Source: an uncultured Chlorobiota bacterium
GTDB lineage: Bacteria; Bacteroidota; Bacteroidia; Bacteroidales; JAADGE01
Direction of reading: 5' to 3'
NCBI GenBank assembly: GCA_947311265.1
Contig: CAMZKQ010000076.1
Span: forward strand, 1 to 9,917
DNA: 9,917 bases
Both the position numbers and the translations under genes were made by a program. Below the pieces are notes generated by a model, which did not search any database, had not been told where the DNA came from, and saw nothing but the letters and a program-made list of their open reading frames with translations. Of the stretch, positions 1-6,848 are shown one piece after another. Within the stretch, counting starts at the first letter, position 1. Each line of letters starts with the position of its first letter.

Positions 1-2
1 AC

Positions 3-164
3 TTACAACGTAAAATGCTATCTAATTTTGAATTACTGATATTAAACCCACCAAAATCACTTCATAAAATGGACAGGCGGCATATAATAAAGTGGCTTAG
101 TAAACACCTCTTAGAGCAAGATTTAGATAAAATATATAAAGCCAACCCTGATATTAGACCCTAA
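3..164 (+). CDS. C-terminal fragment of an unrecognised protein (5' end outside window)
   Basis: An open frame enters from the left edge and runs 53 codons to a TAA at 162-164. The visible part is rich in Lys, Leu and Ile, includes the stretch MDRRHIIKWLSKHLLEQDL and ends in NPDIRP; it looks like a soluble, largely helical C-terminus. I do not recognise the family, and no catalytic motif, membrane segment or sorting signal is visible. An in-frame ATG at 15 exists, so a tiny separate gene is conceivable, but the frame is open to the edge and a truncated longer gene is more likely. It ends 251 bp before the next gene, which has its own promoter, so the two are probably separate transcription units. 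Confidence 0.5.
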   Translation, partial: LQRKMLSNFELLILNPPKSLHKMDRRHIIKWLSKHLLEQDLDKIYKANPDIRP

Positions 165-221
165 AATATTTAAGAGCCCGGTATAAAAACTAAAAAAGAG
201 TAATTAGCCGCCCTGAGAGTG

Positions 222-254
222 TTGTAACTGGCTGGTTTTCAGTTAGTAATTTTG
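222..254 (+). promoter_or_regulatory. possible secondary Bacteroidota-type promoter
   Basis: TAATTTTG at 247-254 matches the -7 consensus TAnnTTTG, with TTG at 222-224 as a -33 element 22 bp upstream. It lies in the spacer between the left-edge gene and the LtaS-like gene. If real it would give that gene a ~155-nt leader, or drive a short RNA. Such matches arise by chance in AT-rich DNA, and a better placed promoter lies downstream. Confidence 0.25.
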
Positions 255-348
255 AATATTCTTGCCAAAACACGCCTAAGGCTACTTTTTAGACTAGGCT
301 CATTTAATACCCATAATCTGGATTTAACAAGAAAATAAACGACTTTAT

Positions 349-381
349 TTTGAGTACTTTTGTTTTTTTAATTTAGATTTG
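349..381 (+). promoter_or_regulatory. promoter for the LtaS-like gene and hemH
   Basis: TTTG at 349-352 and TAGATTTG at 374-381 match the Bacteroidota sigma-A pattern TTTG-N(17-23)-TAnnTTTG with a 21-bp spacer. Transcription would begin near 388, leaving a ~28-nt leader before the ATG at 416. A second TAnnTTTG match (TACTTTTG, 355-362) overlaps the spacer but has no well placed -33 element. Confidence 0.6.
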
Positions 382-415
382 TGCCTTTAAAGAAAGCCAA
401 TTAAAATTTTCTTTG

Positions 416-2302
416 ATGACAAAAACACATACAACTTCACCTTGGCAAATTATACCCTATTTTCTAAGGCAATTTATTTTTTGGTTGCTCTTTTTTGCTT
501 CCGAACGGCTTGTTTTTTTTCTGTATAATTTTACAGACAGCAAGCTAGCAGGTATTTCTGATATTTTATTGAGTTTCTGGCACGCCTTGTATTTAGACAT
601 TTCCATGGCTTGCTATTTTATGCTACTCCCCTTTTTACTGCTCCTTTTTCAGTCGCTTTTTAAGCTCCAATTCCTAAATCAAATCAACCGCTGGCAAACT
701 TACCTAATTCTGCCTATCGCAGCAATGATATATGCTAGCGAGCTAGGCATCTACGAAGAATGGCACGAAAAACTTAGCTTTAAAGCCATAGCCTACCTCG
801 AACGCCCAAGCGAAGCTTTTAATTCGGCAAAAACATCAATACTCCTACTCGCTTCCGGGCTAGTTATCGCCTTTACTACTGTTGGGATATTTTTATACAA
901 CAAATTTGTTCATAAGAATTTAATTATTGAAAAGCGAAATTTTATATTTTCAGGGCTTTGGTTTTTACTCATGCCTGGCATTATCCTCCTGGGCTTGCGT
1001 GGAGGCGTGCAACAAATACCGATAAGCCAAAGTGCAGTTTACTTTTCCAAAAATAATTTTGTAAACTTGGCAACAGTAAATTCAGTTTGGAATTTAGCTT
1101 TTAGTATCCAATTCAATTCCAAATTTAAAAACCACAACCCCTTTATTTACTACGACTTTAAAGAGGCAAAAGCCATAACCGATAGCTTGTATCGTGTTGA
1201 AAAAGATACCACTATACAAATTTTAAATACTAAAAATCCCAACATTGTTTTGGTGATGCTAGAGAGTTGGTCGGGCGATTTGGTCGGCAGCATTGGTGGC
1301 TACAAAGGCATCACCCCAAATTTTGATAAGATAGCAGAAAATGGGCTGCTTTTTACCAAAAATTATTCAGTAGGAATGCTCTCGCACCAAGCAGTAGTCG
1401 CCATTTATAGTGCTTTCCCAAGCACTCCGGAAGTCGATATTATAAAACATGCCGACAAATACGAAGGATTAAACTGCTTTATAAAAGATTTAAAAGGCTA
1501 CTCCACATCATTCTATTTTGGTGGCGAGCTAAATTATGGAAATATAAAAAGTTATATCTATTTTAATGGCTTTGAAAACATTGTTGAAGGCAAAGATTTT
1601 GAAAATGTACCAGACAAAATCCAAGGCAAAATGGGCGTGCATGACCAAGGGCTTTATAACCGCCTTTTGGCAGATATAAAACAATTTAAAACCCCATTTT
1701 TTTGCGGTGCATTTACACTCAGTTCACACTCCCCATTCGATTTTCCTATGGACGAAAAAATCACTTGGGGCGATGCCGAAATGCACTACCTCAACTCGGT
1801 TCTATATGCCGATAAGGCATTGGGCGAATTTGTACAAAAAGCTAAAAATGAAGATTGGTACGATAACACTTTATTTATTTTAACTGCAGACCATAGCCAC
1901 CCCACCCCAAAAAAACGAGGCTACTACTCTGTTGAACAACGGCATACACCAATGCTATTTTTCGGCAATGCCTTAAAGGAAGAGTATAGAGGCACAACTT
2001 ACAACGGATTTAGCAACCAAACAGATATTGCTGCCACACTACTAGCACAGCTAGGCAAAGAGCACGATAAATACCAATGGAGTAGAAATCTATTTAACCC
2101 ATACATCAATAATTTTATTTATTATGGCTTTGAAGACGGCTTTGGTTGGGTCGAAGAAAATGGTAATTACATGGTGTATAACGAGCGAGAAAATTGGGGC
2201 ATTTTAGAGCATAAAGCAGAGTCGAAAAAGAAAAAAGAACAAATGCTTCGCAATGGAAAGGCCTACCTTCAAATCCTTTTTCAGGAATTTTTAGACTATT
2301 AA
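416..2302 (+). CDS. LTA synthase family sulfatase-fold membrane phosphotransferase
   Basis: A 628-residue inner-membrane enzyme of the alkaline phosphatase/sulfatase superfamily, related to LtaS and OpgB. The N-terminus has about five membrane helices (roughly residues 17-38, 49-82, 93-112, 141-163, 176-195), followed by RGGVQQIPIS, a linker typical of this family. The periplasmic catalytic domain starts near 275. Expected metal and catalytic residues are visible: Glu283 in VMLESWS, a nucleophile-position Ser323 in GMLSHQ, His438 in SSHSPF, Asp492-His493 in ADHSH, and His510. Spacing agrees with S. aureus LtaS (E255, T300, H416, D475, H476), except that Ser replaces Thr. Members transfer phosphoglycerol or phosphoethanolamine to lipids or glycans; the substrate here is unknown, and true lipoteichoic acid is not expected in a Gram-negative. 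The ATG at 416 was chosen over the adjacent in-frame TTG at 413; no Shine-Dalgarno is seen. hemH starts 16 bp downstream, so co-transcription is likely. Confidence 0.9.
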   Translation: MTKTHTTSPWQIIPYFLRQFIFWLLFFASERLVFFLYNFTDSKLAGISDILLSFWHALYLDISMACYFMLLPFLLLLFQSLFKLQFLNQINRWQTYLILPIAAMIYASELGIYEEWHEKLSFKAIAYLERPSEAFNSAKTSILLLASGLVIAFTTVGIFLYNKFVHKNLIIEKRNFIFSGLWFLLMPGIILLGLRGGVQQIPISQSAVYFSKNNFVNLATVNSVWNLAFSIQFNSKFKNHNPFIYYDFKEAKAITDSLYRVEKDTTIQILNTKNPNIVLVMLESWSGDLVGSIGGYKGITPNFDKIAENGLLFTKNYSVGMLSHQAVVAIYSAFPSTPEVDIIKHADKYEGLNCFIKDLKGYSTSFYFGGELNYGNIKSYIYFNGFENIVEGKDFENVPDKIQGKMGVHDQGLYNRLLADIKQFKTPFFCGAFTLSSHSPFDFPMDEKITWGDAEMHYLNSVLYADKALGEFVQKAKNEDWYDNTLFILTADHSHPTPKKRGYYSVEQRHTPMLFFGNALKEEYRGTTYNGFSNQTDIAATLLAQLGKEHDKYQWSRNLFNPYINNFIYYGFEDGFGWVEENGNYMVYNERENWGILEHKAESKKKKEQMLRNGKAYLQILFQEFLDY

Positions 2303-2318
2303 TACTAAACGTTAAAAC

Positions 2319-3284
2319 ATGACAACAGGAGTTTTACTCGCAAATATGGGCGGGCCACAATCGGAAGAGGATATGCAGGTATTTTTGAAACGCATGTTTC
2401 TTGACCCACAAATACTCCCTGTACCCCATTTAATACGAAAGTTTTTGGCAAAAAAAATAAGCCAATCGCGCTATAAAGCCTCATGGGAAAAATATCAGCT
2501 TATTGGCGGTACGCCAATTGTAAAAAACACGCAAGCCACCGCCAATAAATTACAGGAAAGTTTAGGCAAAAACTACAAAATTGAAATTGCATTTTCTTAC
2601 ACCAACCCACTAATTAGCGAGTCGCTAGAACAGCTTGTTGCCCAAAATTGTACTAAAATAATTGTACTCCCCCTCTACCCACAAGCCAGTTTTACCACAA
2701 CGCAAAGCGTTATTGATGATGTAAAAAAATGCAAAAATATCACAAAAAAAATACCGGTGCATATTGTGCCTGAATTTCATAACAACAAAAACTACCTCCT
2801 TTTTTGGGAAACACTCATACAACAACAAATCGAGCAACTCAATTTCAAAACCCCACACCTTATATATAGTGCACATTCAATCCCTGTAAGTGTTGCCCAA
2901 AAAGGCGATAGCTACCCAGATACCATTGCCGAAACGGCAAAAATAATTGCCGGTAATTTGGGTGTTGAATATTCTGTCGCTTACCAATCTAAAATGGGAA
3001 AAGTAAAATGGCTAGGGCCAGATACAAAGGAATTTTTGAGCAAAATTGAGGACAAAGAAAATGCCGAAATTTTGCTTGTTCCTGTAAGTTTCGTTAGCGA
3101 AAACCTAGAAACACTCTACGATATGGATACTGATATTATTCCTTATGCAAAAAAAATAGGCTTTAAAAACATTGCAAGAGTTACAATTCCTGCAACGCAT
3201 ATACTTATGACAGAAGCCTTTAAGGAATTAATTATAACCACTAGCCTAAAAACAAAACAAGAGGAACATAACACTAAGTTTTGA
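2319..3284 (+). CDS. hemH: ferrochelatase
   Basis: Ferrochelatase of 321 residues, within the usual bacterial range; it inserts Fe(II) into a porphyrin at the end of heme synthesis and is soluble or membrane-associated. Family marks run the full length: the N-terminal GVLLANMGGP, PLYPQ at mid-length, the signature YSAHSIP with catalytic His186, WLGPDTKEFL, and VSENLETLYDMD with Glu264. His186 and Glu264 sit at almost the same positions as the B. subtilis HemH pair (His183, Glu264). The segment after ETL reads YDMD instead of the common xEID/YEID, a mild variation. Protoporphyrin is the expected substrate in Bacteroidota, but this cannot be proved from sequence. The start follows the upstream stop by 16 bp, suggesting shared transcription with the LtaS-like gene, though no functional link is evident. 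No clear terminator follows. Confidence 0.97.
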   Translation: MTTGVLLANMGGPQSEEDMQVFLKRMFLDPQILPVPHLIRKFLAKKISQSRYKASWEKYQLIGGTPIVKNTQATANKLQESLGKNYKIEIAFSYTNPLISESLEQLVAQNCTKIIVLPLYPQASFTTTQSVIDDVKKCKNITKKIPVHIVPEFHNNKNYLLFWETLIQQQIEQLNFKTPHLIYSAHSIPVSVAQKGDSYPDTIAETAKIIAGNLGVEYSVAYQSKMGKVKWLGPDTKEFLSKIEDKENAEILLVPVSFVSENLETLYDMDTDIIPYAKKIGFKNIARVTIPATHILMTEAFKELIITTSLKTKQEEHNTKF

Positions 3285-3327
3285 ATTTTTAATCAAATAA
3301 GATATAAGGCAACTAATTGTATTGCAA

Positions 3328-3356
3328 TTTGCAAATATATTGAAACCTTAGCTTTT
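3328..3356 (+). promoter_or_regulatory. weak candidate promoter for the VOC gene
   Basis: TTTG at 3328-3331 and TAGCTTTT at 3349-3356 are 17 bp apart and resemble TTTG/TAnnTTTG, with the final G of the -7 element replaced by T. The -33 element is embedded in TTGCAATTTGCAA (3322-3334), a tandem pair of the self-complementary hexamer TTGCAA that could be a small operator. The ATG at 3389 lies about 33 nt downstream. Confidence 0.3.
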
Positions 3357-3388
3357 TAGACCAAAATTATCATACAAATTTAATCACA

Positions 3389-3784
3389 ATGACACAGCTA
3401 AGTAATGATGTAATTTTTATTTTTTACGTTGAAAATCAAGAACGCACTACACTTTTTTATGAAAACGTTTTAGAAGCAAAACCAATTCTTAACGTTCCAG
3501 GAATGAGCGAATTTAAGTTAAATGAGTATTCTAAATTAGGATTAATGCCCGAGAGTGGCATCGTAAAAATATTGCAAAACAAAGTGCCAAACCCTAAATT
3601 GGGCAACGGCATACCAAGGGCAGAATTGTATCTGTATTGCAAAAACCCGGAAGGTAAAATGCAACTTGCTCTAGCCGCAGGAGCAACTCTTATAAGCCCA
3701 ATCCAGCTACGCAATTGGGGTGATATAGCAGGCTATTGTGCCGATTTTGATGGCAATATTATTGCATTTGCAAAAAAAGTATAA
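3389..3784 (+). CDS. VOC (glyoxalase/bleomycin-resistance fold) family protein
   Basis: A 131-residue soluble protein with the two beta-alpha-beta-beta-beta modules of the vicinal oxygen chelate superfamily. The first module begins VIFIFYVENQERTTLFYENVL, matching the family's 'strand then FYxxvL' opening. The second runs AELYLYCKNPEGK ... ALAAGATLISP ... GYCADFDGNIIAFAKKV, matching the usual 'A.a.GA...P' and 'D.DGN.iel' ending. The usual metal ligands look largely missing: no His or Gln in the first strand, and Ala where the last-strand Glu normally sits; Glu at the start of AELYLY is the only obvious candidate. It may therefore bind a ligand without catalysis. It is flanked by 104 and 102 bp of non-coding DNA and is probably monocistronic. 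Substrate unknown. Confidence 0.82.
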   Translation: MTQLSNDVIFIFYVENQERTTLFYENVLEAKPILNVPGMSEFKLNEYSKLGLMPESGIVKILQNKVPNPKLGNGIPRAELYLYCKNPEGKMQLALAAGATLISPIQLRNWGDIAGYCADFDGNIIAFAKKV

Positions 3785-3813
3785 GTTTTACCCTGTATTT
3801 ATTTTACCTGTTT

Positions 3814-3847
3814 TTTGCTATTTAATTCGAGGGAACTATTATATTTG
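3814..3847 (+). promoter_or_regulatory. promoter for the propeller-VWA-OmpA / T9SS / pterin / mazG run
   Basis: TTTG at 3814-3817 and TATATTTG at 3840-3847 fit the Bacteroidota consensus with a 22-bp spacer. Transcription would start near 3854, about 33 nt before the ATG at 3887. This argues against translation from the in-frame TTG at 3815, which lies inside the promoter. It is the only convincing promoter before the terminator at 8930. Confidence 0.6.
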
Positions 3848-3886
3848 TACACTCCAATTTTAGAAAAAACTGCACGAGCAAAAACA

Positions 3887-4858
3887 ATGGGAAACTCATC
3901 ATTTTATAAATACTCCTTTTTTATTGTCCTATTTTTCTCGTTTTCATTACAATTATTTGGGCAGAAAAATTTTGCAGTAAGCGGCAATAGCCGCTTTTAT
4001 TGCCAAGCAGAATTTCATAAAAAAAATATGGACTCCATTTTTTTTAATTTTAGATTAACAAAAAAGCAACTTCAAGTTCGGTACATCTATAAAATTAATA
4101 TTTACCGCTCCAAAGACGGGGCAAAGATACAGTCGCTCAAATTTAGAAGCTCTAAAAAAAAACAACCTAAAAAGCTAAAATTAAGTTATGACGGCAGGCT
4201 AGTCTTTGCTCAAAATGAAGAAGATGCTCAGTTGTGGAAAGTGCAATCGGGAGAAACAATTTTTCGCCAAAGCGGCAACAAAAATATTATTTTTGCACAA
4301 AACCAACCTTATTTTGCTATACACGATAAATCTGAAATTGACATCTACAACAAAAACACAGGGCAGCTAATCCAACAATTTTCGACTAAGCGAAAAGGCG
4401 AAATTACCGCTTTAAAATTTGAATTTAACGACCAATTACTAATCGCAAAAACCTCAAAAGGCAAAATTATTTTATACAATATCCTTCGCCCTCGAAAAAC
4501 AAAACAATTTATTGCTAATGATTATAAAATTAGTGATAACCAAAGAGTTATAACAACCATTCGGTTAAGAAAACAAAGCGTAACCGCCCAGCAATATAAA
4601 GTAACTATAACGCCCGAAAAGAACAAACAAGGCCTTGAAGTTGGGCTATTTTATTTCAAGAAATTAAAGACTGTTATATCCAGTTCTGTTTTACAACTTC
4701 GTAGCCAAAAGGAAATAAAGGAAATCCAAAGCAGCCTTGCTCCGGGCGAAAAATTAAACTACTCGCCGTATGAAATAATCCCTGCTCAATGCACACTAAG
4801 CCCGGCTGGCGATTACCTACTACTCGCCGTAAAAAAGGGCAGAAAAAAATGCTTTTGA
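3887..4858 (+). CDS. secreted beta-propeller-like N-terminal part of a VWA-OmpA protein (zero frame)
   Basis: A 323-residue frame starting MGNSSFYKYSF, then a hydrophobic segment to LFGQ around residues 25-26: a typical signal peptide with no lipobox Cys. The mature part is Lys-rich and shows WD/PQQ-like blade units such as KLSYDGRLVFAQ...LWKVQSGE, IDIYNKNTGQLIQQF, ALKFEFNDQLLIA...IILYNIL and LSPAGDYLLLAV. This last unit is cut off by KKGRKKCF and a TGA at 4856-4858, while the missing half of the blade (KKMLLITEIQGSIVVFSVAT) continues in the -1 frame. The frame is therefore very likely the first third of one protein completed by 4849-6834 (321 + 661 = about 982 residues). If translation stops at the TGA, the product is a short secreted propeller fragment. 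The ATG at 3887 is chosen because it gives the signal peptide and lies just downstream of the promoter. Confidence 0.8.
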   Translation: MGNSSFYKYSFFIVLFFSFSLQLFGQKNFAVSGNSRFYCQAEFHKKNMDSIFFNFRLTKKQLQVRYIYKINIYRSKDGAKIQSLKFRSSKKKQPKKLKLSYDGRLVFAQNEEDAQLWKVQSGETIFRQSGNKNIIFAQNQPYFAIHDKSEIDIYNKNTGQLIQQFSTKRKGEITALKFEFNDQLLIAKTSKGKIILYNILRPRKTKQFIANDYKISDNQRVITTIRLRKQSVTAQQYKVTITPEKNKQGLEVGLFYFKKLKTVISSSVLQLRSQKEIKEIQSSLAPGEKLNYSPYEIIPAQCTLSPAGDYLLLAVKKGRKKCF

Positions 4859-4896
4859 TAACCGAAATACAGGGCAGTATAGTTGTTTTTTCGGTT
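4831..4896 (+). promoter_or_regulatory. candidate -1 frameshift cassette: tandem slippery heptamers plus stem-loop
   Basis: Read in the zero frame (gta aaa aag ggc aga aaa aaa tgc), two slippery heptamers are in register: A_AAA_AAG at 4831-4837, identical to the E. coli dnaX site, and A_AAA_AAA at 4843-4849. A -1 slip at either one enters the frame ending at 6834. After a 10-nt spacer, AACCGAAA (4860-4867) can pair with TTTCGGTT (4889-4896), a perfect 8-bp stem with a 21-nt loop; a G-U pair can extend it. The zero-frame TGA is at 4856-4858. The two frames overlap only from 4774 to 4858. Alternatives are one A lost from the A7 tract, or AAAGGG at 4834-4839 acting as a ribosome-binding site for the ATG at 4849. 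Confidence 0.5.
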
Positions 4897-6834
4897 GCCA
4901 CAAGCAAGCGGTCGAATATTTCGCAACTTGTGCCTAATTTCTGGACGGGCAAACACAAGCTACTCATCTACACCTCCTATGCCGATGCCACCGTTTTTGA
5001 TTTGATGAACGAAGATGTTTTTAAGGGCTTTGATTTTACATTTTTCCCGGAAAACGGAAATACTAAAAAGATTTCGCTCGAAAAGCAATTTAGAGGCCGG
5101 ATTGATGCCCCCAATTTTAAAACATCAGTACTCCCTATTAAAACAGGGAGAAAACAAGATTTGTTTCTAAAATCGAACCTTATTGTTCAGCAAAATTCTA
5201 TTGCCAAAGGCAAATCCTTTGTGGCTTACAGCCCCAATTCAAAATATATTTTTGCAAAAACGCAGACCGGACAATTAGGCACAATTAAAACCGCCGATAT
5301 TTCTGCCGATTTGCACAATGGCACTCCCCTCCCCTTTTACCCGTCTGCCGACTCGATCACTACTATTGAGCCAGAAAATTTCATTGAGAAAGATGCCTCG
5401 CCACCAAATGGATATTCCTACATTGGCATCAAGCGTTTCAAGCACATTAGCCAAGCACCTGCTGATGTATTAATAAAATTGCACCTTAAAACCTTTCAGT
5501 TCAAGGACGATACCACAGGGATACACGTCCATTTGCTAGACGACCAAGGGACTTACTACTACGGCGCATCAGAAAAAAAATACCGCTATATCTGGAAAAA
5601 ATTAATTTTACAATACCCCAACGGCGAAATGAAGCATGTAACCGACTTTGTTATAGATGAATACAATGGAAATGATACGCTTGCCAATGCCCTTGCTCTT
5701 TTGCTAGACCATAGCGGCTCAATGGGTAATATACGTGCTAACGCTTTGCAAAATGGAGCAAAAAACTTCATCGAAAAGAAAAATGAAAAAGATGCGGTTA
5801 CCATTATTAAATACGATAGCGATGTGGGGGTAGAAACACCGCTATCCACTACTGCCGAACGGCTAAACAAAGCACTTTCTCCGCAAGGCTTATTAGGCTA
5901 TGGAGGTGCTACAGCACTTCTTGAAGCCACCAGCAGGGGCATTGAAATTTTAGGGCATGCACAAGGCTACGGGCGAAAATCGGTAATTGTAATTACCGAT
6001 GGTAACGAAAACTGCTCTATGGTTACCAAAGGGCAACTTATAAAACAAGCCCGAATGAAAGACGTACAAGTGTACACTATTGGCTTTGGGAAGTATGTAA
6101 GCGATGCGTACCTTGAAGCCGTATCTTCCTATACACAAGGCAGTTACTACAAACTATTCAACACCTCTGACTTTGACCGTATTTTTGAGGATATTTACAA
6201 TAAAACACGCTATTATTATAATATAAAATTTACCACCCAGCAGCAGGGCGAATATACTGCCCTACTAGAAATTGCACAAGACACCACAAGAAAACATCAA
6301 CTCACAACAGTCTTTAATAATTCCCCGATAGATTATGATGCTATTGATAATTCGGACTATAACTCTAAAATTATTTTCAAACCTTTATCTAGGGAAATTA
6401 CAATAGACTCTTGTTTGCTCGCCAAATTTAGCCATGTAACAGATAGTATTGACAAGGCGGAGCATAATAGAAAAAAAATTATTAAAGAGGAATTTTATGC
6501 TATCGCTTTTCCAGATATTAAGTTTGAATTTAATACCACTAAAATAAAAAAAGGCAGCAGCAAAAACTTAAAACTAGTTATCCTATTTCTAGAAAAATAT
6601 CCCAATGCAAATATAGAAATTAGAGGATATACCGATAATATTGGCTCAAAAGAAAAAAACTTACTACTTTCGCAGCAAAGAACAGAAGCAGTAAAAAAAT
6701 TGCTTATAAAAGCAGGCATCGCCTCAGAAAGGGTACATGCCACAGGCTACGGCGAAAATAAACCCATTGATAATAATAATTCTGACTCTGGTAGAGCTAA
6801 AAACAGGCGTGTCGAATTTATAATTTTAAAATAA
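4849..6834 (+). CDS. propeller end, VWA domain and OmpA peptidoglycan-binding domain (-1 frame)
   Basis: A 661-residue frame from ATG 4849 (an earlier in-frame ATG is at 4789). It opens by completing a WD-like blade and adds a later unit (YSPNSKYIFAKTQTGQLGTI). A VWA domain follows with a complete MIDAS: DHSGS (Asp287, Ser289, Ser291), Thr355 in GGATAL and Asp384 in ITDGNEN, so divalent-metal ligand binding is expected. The C-terminus is an OmpA-like peptidoglycan-binding domain: GYTDNIGS with Asp596, LSQQRTEAV with Arg611, then GYGENKPI and NRRVEF; the Asp/Arg pair is 15 residues apart, as in A. baumannii OmpA (D271/R286). Add 321 for numbering in the fused protein. This frame has no signal peptide of its own, yet an OmpA domain needs the periplasm, which supports joining to the frame at 3887-4858. 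Likely role: peptidoglycan-anchored envelope protein; ligand unknown. Independent initiation at 4849 is the main alternative. Confidence 0.88.
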   Translation: MLLITEIQGSIVVFSVATSKRSNISQLVPNFWTGKHKLLIYTSYADATVFDLMNEDVFKGFDFTFFPENGNTKKISLEKQFRGRIDAPNFKTSVLPIKTGRKQDLFLKSNLIVQQNSIAKGKSFVAYSPNSKYIFAKTQTGQLGTIKTADISADLHNGTPLPFYPSADSITTIEPENFIEKDASPPNGYSYIGIKRFKHISQAPADVLIKLHLKTFQFKDDTTGIHVHLLDDQGTYYYGASEKKYRYIWKKLILQYPNGEMKHVTDFVIDEYNGNDTLANALALLLDHSGSMGNIRANALQNGAKNFIEKKNEKDAVTIIKYDSDVGVETPLSTTAERLNKALSPQGLLGYGGATALLEATSRGIEILGHAQGYGRKSVIVITDGNENCSMVTKGQLIKQARMKDVQVYTIGFGKYVSDAYLEAVSSYTQGSYYKLFNTSDFDRIFEDIYNKTRYYYNIKFTTQQQGEYTALLEIAQDTTRKHQLTTVFNNSPIDYDAIDNSDYNSKIIFKPLSREITIDSCLLAKFSHVTDSIDKAEHNRKKIIKEEFYAIAFPDIKFEFNTTKIKKGSSKNLKLVILFLEKYPNANIEIRGYTDNIGSKEKNLLLSQQRTEAVKKLLIKAGIASERVHATGYGENKPIDNNNSDSGRAKNRRVEFIILK

Positions 6835-6848
6835 CCGAGTAGTACAAA

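Noticed and set aside
3815..3886. Upstream extension of the propeller gene from a TTG at 3815
   Set aside because: It overlaps the promoter at 3814-3847 and would bury the signal peptide that begins at ATG 3887.
4789..4848. ATG at 4789 as the start of the VWA-OmpA frame
   Set aside because: The residues it would add (MHTKPGWRLPTTRR...) are the out-of-frame reading of the WD-like blade LSPAGDYLLLAV encoded in the zero frame, so they are probably not translated.
5131..5150. Inverted repeat CTCCCT ... AGGGAG in the propeller/VWA coding region
   Set aside because: A 6-bp stem with an 8-nt loop inside a long intact frame, without a T-tract; chance is the simplest explanation.
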